Below, in pieces: positions 36,301-43,867 of a DNA stretch of 64,000 nucleotides (positions are counted from its first letter, which is position 1; each line of letters begins with the position of its first letter). Both the position numbers and the translations under genes were made by a program. Location of the stretch: NCBI GenBank assembly GCA_022750195.1, contig JAKIWE010000006.1, forward strand, positions 104,868 to 168,867, read 5' to 3'. The notes under the pieces are model-generated. The model searched no databases. It was not told the origin of the DNA and worked only from the letters and a program-made list of their open reading frames with translations. Origin of the DNA: Thermoplasmata archaeon. GTDB lineage: Archaea > Thermoplasmatota > Thermoplasmata > Lutacidiplasmatales > UBA184.

Positions 36301-37539
36301 CGAGTCATACGCGACGCCCCAGGGGCCGTTCCCGGCGGGGACCGTCGCCACCGCGACGGAGATCACGCTCACCGTATCCATGCCCACGTTCGCGACGAAG
36401 ACCTTTCCCTTGCCGCTGTCGTAGGCCGCACCCAGCGGGGTGGCCCCTACCGCGACCGTCGCTACCACCGTGTTCGTCCCGTTCGAAATGACGCTCACGT
36501 TGTTCGAGCCGGCGTTCGTGACGAAGACCTCGCCGTTCCCGCTGTCGTAGGTCGCCCCGGTGGGGTTGCTTCCGACCGCGACGTTCGCGACGGCGGTGTT
36601 CGTCGCGTCCGAGAGCGCGGTCACGTTCCCCGACAGATCGTTCGTGACGAAGACCTCGCCGTTGGCGCGGTCATACGCCACGCCCACGGGACTAAGCCCC
36701 ACCGCCGGGTTCGCCACCACCGTGTTCGTCGCGTCGGAGATCACGCTCGTGTTGTTCGTACCGGTGTTTGCCACGAAGACCTCCGCTTTGCTGCTGTCGT
36801 ACGCCAACCCTTCAGGGCTCGAACCGACGGGGATCGTCGCTACCACGGTGTTCGTCGCATCCGAAATCACGCTCACGTTGTTTGAGAGGGTATTCGAGAC
36901 GAACACCTCCCCCTTCCCGCTGTCATACACGAGCTCAGACGGAAACGACCCGACGCGGATCGTCGCCGCCTCCCTGTACGTCGTGTCCGAGATCACGCTC
37001 ACGGTGTTGGAAATTCCGTGCGCGACGAAGAGTTCCCCCTTCCCGCTGTCAAACGCTTCACCGTAGGCGCGGCTCGGGATACCTACCGCCGCCACCACCG
37101 TATTCGTCGTGTCCGAGATCACCGTCAGGCTGCTCGAGCCCTGGCCCGTCACGAACACCCTCCCTTTCCCGCTGTCATACGCGACGGCCGACGGCCCTAA
37201 CCCGTTCGATGCCAGGAAGTTCCCGGGAACGAGCGTGTTGTTGAACAGCACCAAGGTGTCGGCGACGAACGGAGCTCCCGCCGACGCCCGAACTAGCCCG
37301 GCACCCGGACCCACCCCGGGCGCCGGGGGAAGGGCGTGGCCCTGGGAGGCAGCCTGCGGTCCGTGAAGGCCGGCTCGGAGCGGGCCCGAAGGAAGGAGGG
37401 GGCCGTTGGCACCGGCGCCCGAGTGGTGCCGAGATTCAGGATGGAGTCCGATCCCGCTCAGAGCCACCAGAGCAACGATTGCCGAGGCGACGAGTAAGGT
37501 CCGGCGTTCCGGCCGCGTTGGCCGCCCGGTGCGTTTCAT
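33400..37539 (-). CDS. YVTN beta-propeller (21 blades), Ig-like and FTETGLP-repeat surface protein
   Basis: A 1379-residue surface protein. An N-terminal signal helix (RRTLLVASAIVALVALSGIG) is followed by 21 YVTN-type blades of about 42 residues, one Ig-like domain with a Cys pair (LPPGCTTQD...LACTP), and three repeats opening with FTETGLTPG, FTETNLPGG and FAETGLPSG followed by a WSVT strand, a module common in Thermoplasmata surface proteins. A C-terminal helix (YALLGGIVAAVVAGVGIGIMI) and an Arg-rich tail anchor it. Blades 8 and 15 are four residues short, so the blades divide into three sets of seven. Frequent NNVSVIS motifs carry an N-glycosylation sequon at the same blade position. ATG 37539 is preferred over the upstream ATG 37620 because the signal peptide follows it directly. 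Confidence 0.85.
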   Translation of the reverse strand: MKRTGRPTRPERRTLLVASAIVALVALSGIGLHPESRHHSGAGANGPLLPSGPLRAGLHGPQAASQGHALPPAPGVGPGAGLVRASAGAPFVADTLVLFNNTLVPGNFLASNGLGPSAVAYDSGKGRVFVTGQGSSSLTVISDTTNTVVAAVGIPSRAYGEAFDSGKGELFVAHGISNTVSVISDTTYREAATIRVGSFPSELVYDSGKGEVFVSNTLSNNVSVISDATNTVVATIPVGSSPEGLAYDSSKAEVFVANTGTNNTSVISDATNTVVANPAVGLSPVGVAYDRANGEVFVTNDLSGNVTALSDATNTAVANVAVGSNPTGATYDSGNGEVFVTNAGSNNVSVISNGTNTVVATVAVGATPLGAAYDSGKGKVFVANVGMDTVSVISVAVATVPAGNGPWGVAYDSGKGEAFVADYLSAVVSVISDATNAVVATVTVGSFPVGVAYDSGKGEVFVANSGSGSVSVISDATNAVVATVPAGSFPYGLAYDGGTGEVFVANYLSNNVSVISDATNAAVAKVPVGTYPWGVAYDGGKGELFVTNSGSNNVSVVSDGTNLVVATVAVQNSPYGVAYDGGKGEVFVGNDAAHNASVISDATNTVVATVAVGAFPYAVAYDSGSGELFVTNSGSNNVSVISDATSTVVATVAVGSGPWGVADDLGKGEVFVTNSASNTASVILVAIATIPVGSHPQGVAYDSGLGEVFVASADLNTVNVISDATNLIVASVLVGRDPSGVAYDGGKGEVFVTNARSNTVSVISDATNTVVATVPVGGYPYGVTYDDAKGEVFVTSTVSNTVSVISDTTNTVVTTVAVGTNPSGVAYDSGKGEVFVADAGSHNVSVLSDATTTVVASVPVGITPQGVAYASTGGEIFVTNSGSNNVSVISDATTTVLTSVPVGVTPTGAAFDRATGEVVVGNSNSNNMSVISEVTHTVVASVPMGGFPVGVAYDSGRTLTYASNYLAGSLSIVRDDPLTISSLAANASSVVVGSPTRVTAIVSGGDGDLNYAYSGLPPGCTTQDASSLACTPTAVGSYLVRVVVNDSASHRASATAPLTVTPLTYTVTFTETGLTPGTPWSVTMNGVAAGSSTPSVAFVMVNGSYTYTVAAVPGYGSIPSAGPVTVNGADTSVAVTFTLTLAPGHYAVTFTETNLPGGTNWSVTLGGSRQSSLSAPVEFVETNGTYPFTVGPLSGYVAAPAAGNVIVDGSNVDQAVAFTSVPSGQYAVTFAETGLPSGASWSVTVGGTSTSSTTGFVVVTQPNGTFSFQVGAANGYRGNPSSGSVTVNGASQSVSVKFAPPSAGGGPLGISGAEGYALLGGIVAAVVAGVGIGIMIRRRRARSPEVTQGGSATPAPREPPADEREPPEPGSPKVGPPPG
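34645..37260 (-). repeat. 21 tandem YVTN blade repeats, about 126 bp each
   Basis: Highly similar tandem repeats, easily seen as recurring plus-strand 'gtcgcgtccgagatcacgct' about every 126 bp. Two units are shortened by 12 bp (near 36350 and 35485), 870 bp apart, which equals seven units. Counts were made from the translated repeats. They are coding repeats, not a CRISPR array. Confidence 0.8.
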
Positions 37540-37989
37540 GCCAGACACCGAGCAACAGCCCGCGTCCAGCCGTCCGACCTTCGAGCGCGCAGTAGACCGG
37601 GACCTTGGAAGATCGCGCAAGATGCCACCGATTGCATTCCCCGCTCGAACCTGTACCGGAGGGGGTTATTTGAACACGGGAGGCGGGGGAAGCATCGGGT
37701 CTGCCGCGAATCGATGGGAGGTGGGAGGAGGGTGGCCGCGCCGAACGCGGCCCCGGTCGCCTTCGTTCGAACGGTTAGAGTCGAGCCATCGATAGAGGGA
37801 CTGATGGTCCCAGCGAGCCCACCCACCGACGCGGCGTCGTTTCATGCTGCACGTGTGAGCCTGGGCCTATCCGCTGATGGCCGGCCGGGGCGACGCAATG
37901 GGAAGCCCTCACGCCGAGGGGACCGGTGCCCCAGAACTACGCAGCTCGGGAAGCTACAGGGTGCGCCCGTCGATGCAACTACCCGGGTC
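37540..37989 (+). other. Intergenic stretch, about 450 bp
   Basis: Contains the upstream region of the minus-strand 21-blade gene, with a possible TATA block (GTTCAAATAACC on the minus strand, about 37664-37675), and the upstream region of the pterin dehydratase-like gene. No other supported gene. Confidence 0.4.
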
Positions 37990-38274
37990 GTGTCCAAACG
38001 GACCGGAGGCCCCCTGTTGAAATCGATCCCGCCTCGGTCGCTGGTCGGTTGGAAGATCCGTCGTGCGCTCACGTTCCGGGACTTCCCAAGGGCCCTCGAG
38101 TTTGTCGATCGGATAGGCCAACTGGCCGATTCCGAGGGCCACCATCCGGACATTCTGATCCATTCCTGGAATCGGGTGCGACTGACGTTGCGTACCGACG
38201 CCATCCGGGCCCTCTCGGAGAACGACTTCATCCTCGCCTCGAGTATTGACCGCTTGGTGGCTTCCCCCGGGTAG
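37990..38274 (+). CDS. 4a-hydroxytetrahydrobiopterin (pterin-4a-carbinolamine) dehydratase-like protein
   Basis: About 94 residues matching the PCD/DCoH family: GWKIRRALTFRDFPRALEFVDRI, then the signature EGHHPDILIHSWNRVRLTLRT and ENDFILASSID. The family dehydrates the 4a-hydroxy pterin made by aromatic amino-acid hydroxylases; in organisms lacking those it may act in molybdopterin or other pterin metabolism. Two active-site histidines (HHP) are present, but the third, normally in a 'TH' pair after the beta-strand, is Asp here (RTDA). The start is uncertain: GTG 37990 is proposed, TTG 38017 is also possible, and the frame is open further upstream. No hydroxylase is near. Confidence 0.68.
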   Translation: MSKRTGGPLLKSIPPRSLVGWKIRRALTFRDFPRALEFVDRIGQLADSEGHHPDILIHSWNRVRLTLRTDAIRALSENDFILASSIDRLVASPG

Positions 38275-38897
38275 AACCCGCCTCCTCCGGTGCAGAGTGG
38301 GTCCTCGGAGCGACACCCTTGCGGAGTACCCCTCGGCGGGAGCAGGGCGCCCGGCCTGAGTATCCCCGTTGCCCTTCTCAGCATGGATTATTTTCAGATG
38401 AATTGCTGGGAGATATCTGGGGAGACCAGGGCCGACGCTCATTGCGAAAGGTCGAGCCTGTGGCTGCGAATTCCCACGCCCCATCGACGAGCCCAAGGCC
38501 GATTCCAAGGGTGTGATCAACCGCGGCCATTGAGTCCGGTGTCCGGCGTGCGGCTGTCAGGACCAGTACTCTACGGCGGATTTTCATACGCTTGAGAGCA
38601 GCGCGGGCGCACCCCCTGGACGCGATGTAGCGACCGACTCGGACCTAACCACCGAGCACGAAGCCAAGCAGGAAGGCGCTCCGGAGAAGCCTCGCCGAGT
38701 ATGGCGTCGTCCCGCCGGAAGGCCGGTCGCCCCACGAGCGATAAGCGCGCCTACTGCCCCACTCGTAGATGCTCTCGCGACCCGTCTTCCGGTAGCTTCC
38801 GTATCCCAGAGCGTCCGTGGGGACCGCCTCTGCCCCACGGTCGCCCCTCTCGCGCGCGAGATCGAGAAGCGACGGGCAACGGATCGGCCCTCGGGGC
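38275..38897. other. Noncoding stretch, about 620 bp
   Basis: Lower and uneven GC (e.g. ATGGATTATTTTCAGATG near 38383) and short frames only, none recognisable. A minus-strand frame of 69 residues (38378-38587) has no family features. The stretch could hold a noncoding RNA or decayed genes; neither can be shown. Confidence 0.35.
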
Positions 38898-39398
38898 CTA
38901 CGCGACCTCGCGGGCCATCTGGTAGCCGTTCTCGCCGTCCGAGTAGTACCCTCGAAGCAGGTCGACGACCGAGAACTGGTAGCGGGTGTAGAACCGGATC
39001 GCGGTCGCGTTGCTCACGCGGACCTCGAGGGTCACGCGGTGCAAGCCCCGGAGGCGGGAGCGCTCGAGGAAGGCGTCCATCAGCCGGCTGCCGACGCCGT
39101 GACTCCGATGACGCCGGTCCACGGCAAACATCAGGACCCGCGCCTCGCCGGCCACCTGGGAGACCCCGAGCAGGAATCCCGCGGGGCGGTCGGTAGCGTC
39201 CGCGAGGACGAGGAACCCCTCCGGCCACTGCTGGCTCAGCGAGGGATACAGCGACGGGTCGTAGTGCTCGTTGAGCGCCTCGGCGACGATCTCGGCGATC
39301 GCGGGGATGTCGCGCGATCGGAAGCCCCGGATCGTGTACTCGGGGACGGGGAACGGCTCGGCGGTCAGGTGGGGCGCGGTGTCAGCGATACATCTCAC
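38898..39398 (-). CDS. GNAT N-acetyltransferase (RimI-like)
   Basis: A 166-residue GNAT acetyltransferase. YTIRGFRSRDIPAIAEIVAEA is the N-terminal strand-helix, LMFAVDRRHRSHGVGSRLMDAFLERSR contains the acetyl-CoA pyrophosphate loop (R/Q-x-x-G-x-G/A as RSHGVGSRL), and VSNATAIRFYTRYQFSVVDLLRGYYSDGEN is the typical RimI-type end (N-x-x-A-x-x-F-Y). It probably acetylates protein N-termini. GTG 39398 lies within the end of the PAC2-family gene (17 bp overlap), so the two form an operon. A decayed copy of its 3' end exists at 32891-32962. Confidence 0.88.
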   Translation of the reverse strand: MRCIADTAPHLTAEPFPVPEYTIRGFRSRDIPAIAEIVAEALNEHYDPSLYPSLSQQWPEGFLVLADATDRPAGFLLGVSQVAGEARVLMFAVDRRHRSHGVGSRLMDAFLERSRLRGLHRVTLEVRVSNATAIRFYTRYQFSVVDLLRGYYSDGENGYQMAREVA

Positions 39399-40158
39399 CC
39401 GGCCCCGGCGTCTGGGGTTGCCGCATTTCGGAGGCCTGCTCCCGCTGCTGCGCGAGGCTCTTGCGGACCTGCGCCTCGATCTGGCGCGCCTTCTCCCGCA
39501 ACGGGTTGGTGTCGATCATCATCATCGGTACGAGGGGGTTGATCGTCTCGATCACTTTCGCTGCCGCGCGGGCGTCCGGGTAGTCCTTGTGGGCCTGGGC
39601 GACGATGCAGAGGACCTGCGTGGGCCGGGAGATCGCCGCCAGCAGCAAGCCCCCCGCGAACCCGGTGACGACTCCGTTCGCCGGCTCGAAATTGTACTTG
39701 CCCAGGATCGGCGCGCCCGCCCGGTTCGCCATCGCCACCACGCGGGCGTCGCCGCTCACCTCGTCGTCGACCGGCTGGCCCTCGACCGCGACCACGAGCT
39801 GGATCCCCTTCTCTTCGGACCACTCGAGGAGCCGACGGGCCAGGACGTTGAGGATCTCCGGGGGTGGCTGGATGTCGGAGATCGCCACCACGAGCTGCTC
39901 GCAGTTGCGGTCGACCCCGCAGACAAGCTTGCTCGCGTACAGCCGGACGGGGGCGTTAACGACGCCCTCCTCCATGATCACCGTCGGGGGGAACGACTCG
40001 CTGATCATGTAGCCGATATTCGACATGTCGAGCGTGTGGACGAGGTAGGAGGCCGCGACCGAGCCCACCAGACCATGGGTCGGGAACCCCACGACCATCA
40101 TCGCGCCGCGGAGAGACTCGTCGCGCGTGTCGATGATCTTCAGCTCCGGCGTGGCCAT
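39382..40158 (-). CDS. PAC2-family proteasome assembly chaperone-like protein
   Basis: A 258-residue archaeal PAC2 (PF09754-type) protein. GAMMVVGFPTHGLVGSVAASYLV at the N-terminus and FEPANGVVTGFAGGLLLAA in the middle are typical of the family, whose members (PbaA/PbaB-like) are linked to proteasome assembly. No membrane segment. The C-terminal 40 residues are charged and helical (EKARQIEAQVRKSLAQQREQ). ATG 40158 is 40 nt downstream of a TTTAAC block at about 40195-40200. It is co-transcribed with the overlapping acetyltransferase. Confidence 0.86.
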   Translation of the reverse strand: MATPELKIIDTRDESLRGAMMVVGFPTHGLVGSVAASYLVHTLDMSNIGYMISESFPPTVIMEEGVVNAPVRLYASKLVCGVDRNCEQLVVAISDIQPPPEILNVLARRLLEWSEEKGIQLVVAVEGQPVDDEVSGDARVVAMANRAGAPILGKYNFEPANGVVTGFAGGLLLAAISRPTQVLCIVAQAHKDYPDARAAAKVIETINPLVPMMMIDTNPLREKARQIEAQVRKSLAQQREQASEMRQPQTPGPGEMYR

Positions 40159-40288
40159 GGATTCGCGCCCTGACGGATGCAGAGTCTGACCGGGTTAAAT
40201 ACCGTAGGCCGGGCAACCTCGGTTCAGCGCCGGTCGCCCTTCCAGGGTGGGTCGGAGACACCCTGTCGGCGCAGACCCCTGGGCCAAC

Positions 40289-41881
40289 CTACACGGCCGG
40301 GTCGGTCCCGGGGACCGTAACCGCGGACCCGGGAGCAGCGTGGGGCTCTTCGACCCCAACCGGGAACCGGTAGTTCCGCAGGAGGAGGCCAATGGCGCCG
40401 CAGGCCAGCGCCATCGCGAGCCCGGCCGCGAAGATCCAGGTGAAGGCCGTCGCACTTGGAAACACCGCGGCGGTGACGATCGGCCCGCGCGCCGTGTTGA
40501 CGACGAAGCTCCGCGTGGTGGTCAGGGTGGCGAGAAGGGCGCTCACCAGCACGGGGCCGATGCTCGAACCCAGATCCTGGAACATCTCGGTCATCCCGGT
40601 ATGGATCCCGGTCTCTCCTTTCCGTGCGCTCAGGATGATCACGTTCGTGATCGAGACGAGGATCGCGACGAGGCCCGCGAAGGTCGGCATCGCCTCGAGC
40701 ACGATCCCGAGGTACGTCCCGTGGTTGACCAGGAGCAACAGAAAGCCCGTGACGCTGACGGCGGAGCCGAGGAGGACCATGGGCCTCGGCCCGAACCTGC
40801 TGACGCCACGACCGACGAGGGGGGCGGCGATCAGCATCGCGAAGGTGGTCGGCAGGCTCAGCTCACCGAACTGGAAGATGCTCAGGCCGAGTCCGACCAC
40901 CGGTAGCTCTACCAGGACAGTGAGGCCCACGAACGCGGTGAACAGGGCGGTGCCGACCAGCAGGGCCGCGAGGTAGCTTAGGCCGATGTTTCGCTCGGCG
41001 AAACGCTTCAGGTCGAGCATCGGGTCGACCGTCCGGCGCTCCCACAGAACGAAGCAGACCGCGAGCAGTCCCGCTAGCAGCAAGAGCTCCGGAGTTCCGA
41101 GAGGGATCGAGCCGCCGAACGCGCCGGTCCACTGGGTCCAACCCCACGAGGGGCCTAGGGTGAGGCCCAGCAGGAACGTCGCGAGGGACGCGCCGAGAAG
41201 GCCTGCACCGGGGACGTCCAGTCGGGCCGCAAGTAGGTGGCGGGATTCAGGTAAGGCGCGAACGGCGAGGAGTGTGACAAGGACGGCAATGGGGATCACC
41301 GTCTCGTAGGCGACCTGCCACCCAAAGTTCTGGATCAGCCACGCTCCCCCGAACAGACCGGCGGACGCTCCGACGGCGAACATCGCGGCCACGATTCCCT
41401 GTGCGGGTCCGACGCGTTCCGGTGGAAGCTCCTCGCCGATCATCGCGAGGGCCAGCGGGAACATCGCCAGCCCGACCCCCTGGAGGCCTCGCACCCCGAT
41501 CAGCAGGTAGATGGCGCTGGCTCGAGAGAGCCCGAGCGCCGCACCGAGCTGAGGCGTGAACGGCGCGAGGGCGACGGCGATCGAATAGATGGCGAGGATC
41601 GTGAGGAGCACGCGCTTCTTCCCGACGAGGTCCCCGAGCTTGGTCACGAGCGGGAGCGTGCAGACTCCGACGAGCAGGTAGAGGGAGATCACCCACGCAA
41701 CGGTGGTGTAGGGAACCCCATCGAAGAACGTCACCAGGCGAGGCAGAGCAGGCACGAGCATCGTTTCCACGTAGCTTACGAGCAACGCCGCCGACGCCAG
41801 GACCAGGAGTATCGCCGCAACGGGACGCCGCGTCGACGCGTTGTGAGGCGTAGCGGGTGCCGATTCGCTGGGCCCGGTCAT
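40289..41881 (-). CDS. MFS transporter, DHA2-type efflux pump
   Basis: A 530-residue transporter with about 14 helices. Helix 1 (ALLVSYVETMLVPALPRLVTFF) and motif A (VTKLGDLVGKKRVLL) identify the family; GVRGLQGVGLAMFPLALAMIGEELPPE is the helix 4-5 region. The predicted substrates are hydrophobic compounds exported against protons. The frame is open to 42103, but ATG 41881 begins a normal MFS N-terminus. The region upstream (41882-42138) has no other gene. Confidence 0.85.
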   Translation of the reverse strand: MTGPSESAPATPHNASTRRPVAAILLVLASAALLVSYVETMLVPALPRLVTFFDGVPYTTVAWVISLYLLVGVCTLPLVTKLGDLVGKKRVLLTILAIYSIAVALAPFTPQLGAALGLSRASAIYLLIGVRGLQGVGLAMFPLALAMIGEELPPERVGPAQGIVAAMFAVGASAGLFGGAWLIQNFGWQVAYETVIPIAVLVTLLAVRALPESRHLLAARLDVPGAGLLGASLATFLLGLTLGPSWGWTQWTGAFGGSIPLGTPELLLLAGLLAVCFVLWERRTVDPMLDLKRFAERNIGLSYLAALLVGTALFTAFVGLTVLVELPVVGLGLSIFQFGELSLPTTFAMLIAAPLVGRGVSRFGPRPMVLLGSAVSVTGFLLLLVNHGTYLGIVLEAMPTFAGLVAILVSITNVIILSARKGETGIHTGMTEMFQDLGSSIGPVLVSALLATLTTTRSFVVNTARGPIVTAAVFPSATAFTWIFAAGLAMALACGAIGLLLRNYRFPVGVEEPHAAPGSAVTVPGTDPAV

Positions 41882-42108
41882 GATTGGGGTGAGCCGTCCC
41901 CGGGAGGTCAACCCCCTGCGCGGGGACGTGACCGGGAACAGAAAGCCGGGAGAGGTCGACTTCCGATTCTGCAACGAGTATCGGACAAGAATGGAAAAAC
42001 CGGCCGAATGACCGACTAGACCCGGGGGTCTCTCGCCCCGACGGAGGGTCGCTGGTCTTAGCGACGGGTGCGAGCTGACGGGCGGAAGGCTCGGCGCGAG
42101 CATGGTAC

Positions 42109-42114
42109 CTTAAG
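42109..42114 (+). promoter_or_regulatory. CTTAAG promoter element (leaderless DUF1801 gene)
   Basis: The first T of TTAAG lies 29 nt before ATG 42139, which argues for that start over the GTGs at 42121 and 42127 that lie too close to the element. Confidence 0.55.
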
Positions 42115-42138
42115 CGACTCGTGAAAGTGCCCGCCGCC

Positions 42139-42594
42139 ATGCCTGAAAACAAACGGGCAGCGAAGCCCGCGCAGAAGGCCGCCCGAGGATTCACGGACGA
42201 GGAAAAGGCCGCCATGAGGGAGGCGGTCCGGGAGTACCGGTCCGGTCCGAAGGCCCGCAAGGAGAACGGGGAGAGCGACATCCTGGCCAAGATCTCGGAA
42301 ATGACCGCCTCGGACCGGGCGATGGCCGAGCGGCTCCACGCTCTCGTCAAAGCCCACGCACCGAGCCTCACACCGAGGACCTGGTACGGGATGCCGGCCT
42401 ACTCCAAGGACGACCAGGTCCTTGTCTACTTCAAGGCCGCCTCGAAGTTCAAGGAACGGTACGCCATGTTGGGTTTTAGCGACGAGGCGAACCTCGACGA
42501 CGGCCACATGTGGCCGGTGGCCTACGCCCTCACGGAAATGACCAAGGCCGACGAAGCCAAGATCGCGGCGTTGCTGAAGAGAGCCGTCGGCTGA
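42139..42594 (+). CDS. DUF1801 (YdhG-like) domain protein
   Basis: A 151-residue soluble protein. The C-terminal 95 residues match the DUF1801/YdhG fold: MAERLHALVKAHAPSLTP, then RTWYGMPAYSKDDQVLVYFKAASKFKERYAMLGFSDEANLDDGHMWPVAYALTEM, with the characteristic 'G.p.Y' and 'w...f' pattern. Family members have been linked to iron handling (Fra/frataxin-like) but the role is not settled. The N-terminus is Lys/Ala-rich and charged. The start is ATG 42139, set by the promoter spacing. Confidence 0.8.
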   Translation: MPENKRAAKPAQKAARGFTDEEKAAMREAVREYRSGPKARKENGESDILAKISEMTASDRAMAERLHALVKAHAPSLTPRTWYGMPAYSKDDQVLVYFKAASKFKERYAMLGFSDEANLDDGHMWPVAYALTEMTKADEAKIAALLKRAVG

Positions 42595-42731
42595 ACTTCG
42601 ACCTCGACCGCCCGCGCCTCACCGCGGCCTCCCGCCCTCGGGTGGCTGAGCGAAGAACCCATCTCGTGCGGCGTGGCGAGGCGGGGCCAAGGCAACCGTT
42701 AACGCGGGGTTCGGCTCGTGCTTCGCGCGCT

Positions 42732-43751
42732 GTGTCCGACGGTCCGCTGATTCTGACCGAGTTCGACCGGGACATCCTCACCGAGCTCTACCACACCGGT
42801 CGGGTCACGATCGCCGGGGTCGACCCCCGGATCAGCGTCAGCCGGATCGCACGGCGGCTGAAGACCAGCCGGGCCCGCGTGGCCGCGCGGATCCGCGAGT
42901 GGGAACGCTCGGGCCTGATGCGCGGGTACGACGTCTGGCCCAACCCGGCACTGTTCGGGGTCGTGGGAGGTTCGGTCGACCTTCGCCTCGCCGACCGCCT
43001 CCGCAAGCCGGAGATGTTCCGTCGGATCGCCTTGGTCGATGGTGTGGTGGGAGGCCTCGAGTTCCTCGGCGATTGGGTCTCGGTGCAGCTGGTCGCACCG
43101 GACCCGCCCACCCTCGACCGCAGAGTCCGATTGTTGGGCGGGTTGGAAGGTGTGAGCGAGGTAGGGCCGCTGTTCCCTTGGGCGGACCTTCAGGTAGAAC
43201 GGAGTCTCTCCCCCCTCGAGATCCGGATCATCCGCGCCCTCCGTCGCAACCCTCGGGCCTCCCTCGCCGAGATCGCGAAAGCGGTCGGAGTATCGACCCG
43301 CACGATGACGGCCCGGTACGGGGCCCTGCTCGACGAGACCTTGGTCTGGTTCCTCCCTTCGTACGATTTTACCGCCCTCGCTTCACCCATCGTCAGCCTC
43401 ACGCTTCAGCTGCGGACTGCGGAGGACCGGAGCTCGGTGCTCGCCGGACTTCGGCAGCGGCTCCCCTGGTTCCTCGAATTCGGCTGGTCGGGTTTCGGTC
43501 CGGTGTTCGACCCGAAGCTGTTGACCGTCTTCGTCTTCGCCCCGTCGGCTGCAGGGGTCGAGGCGATCGAGCGGACGGCTCGCGACCTTCCCGGAGTGGC
43601 GAGCGCCGAGGCGAACGTGTTGGTCCGCGTAATATCGTTCCCCGAGGCTTTCGAGCCGCTGCTGGCTGCGGCCAGCGACGCATGGCCGAACGGTCGCGCT
43701 CCCGCGGCCTCCGCTCGGCGGTCCAGATCGCCACGTCCTCGAACCCGTTGA
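42732..43751 (+). CDS. Lrp/AsnC-like regulator with two winged-helix HTH domains
   Basis: A 339-residue transcription factor. HTH 1 (about 8-60, ISVSRIARRLKTSRARVAARIREWERSGLMRGY) is followed by a ferredoxin-like ligand domain; HTH 2 (about 160-215, LSPLEIRIIRALRRNPRASLAEIAKAVGVSTRTMTARYGAL) is followed by a second alpha/beta domain. This is a tandem duplication of the Lrp architecture, known from archaeal regulators. GTG 42732 lies 33 nt downstream of TTAAC 42699-42703. It is directly upstream of a surface protein whose promoter contains an inverted repeat, so it may regulate that gene. Confidence 0.82.
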   Translation: MSDGPLILTEFDRDILTELYHTGRVTIAGVDPRISVSRIARRLKTSRARVAARIREWERSGLMRGYDVWPNPALFGVVGGSVDLRLADRLRKPEMFRRIALVDGVVGGLEFLGDWVSVQLVAPDPPTLDRRVRLLGGLEGVSEVGPLFPWADLQVERSLSPLEIRIIRALRRNPRASLAEIAKAVGVSTRTMTARYGALLDETLVWFLPSYDFTALASPIVSLTLQLRTAEDRSSVLAGLRQRLPWFLEFGWSGFGPVFDPKLLTVFVFAPSAAGVEAIERTARDLPGVASAEANVLVRVISFPEAFEPLLAAASDAWPNGRAPAASARRSRSPRPRTR

Positions 43752-43828
43752 CGGGTTCAGCGAGCAACGGCGCACGGGCGGCCCCGGGCGAGGCGATTCC
43801 GCCGTCGGTCCCTCAAGGACGAGGCACA

Positions 43829-43858
43829 GGTTTAAACGGAGGCACTTTGCAAGACTTG
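43829..43858 (+). promoter_or_regulatory. TTTAAAC promoter and GCAAG-A-CTTGC inverted repeat
   Basis: TTTAAAC (43830-43836) is a clear TATA block 32-38 nt before ATG 43868. Immediately downstream GCAAG-A-CTTGC (43848-43858) is a perfect inverted repeat near the predicted transcription start, in the position of a repressor site. The upstream Lrp-like regulator is a candidate binder. Inferred. Confidence 0.5.
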
Positions 43859-43867
43859 CAAGCGGAT

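Noticed and set aside
34645-37260. Regular 126-bp repeats that could be mistaken for a CRISPR or satellite array
   Set aside because: The repeats are in frame, translate to YVTN propeller blades, and have no unique spacers.
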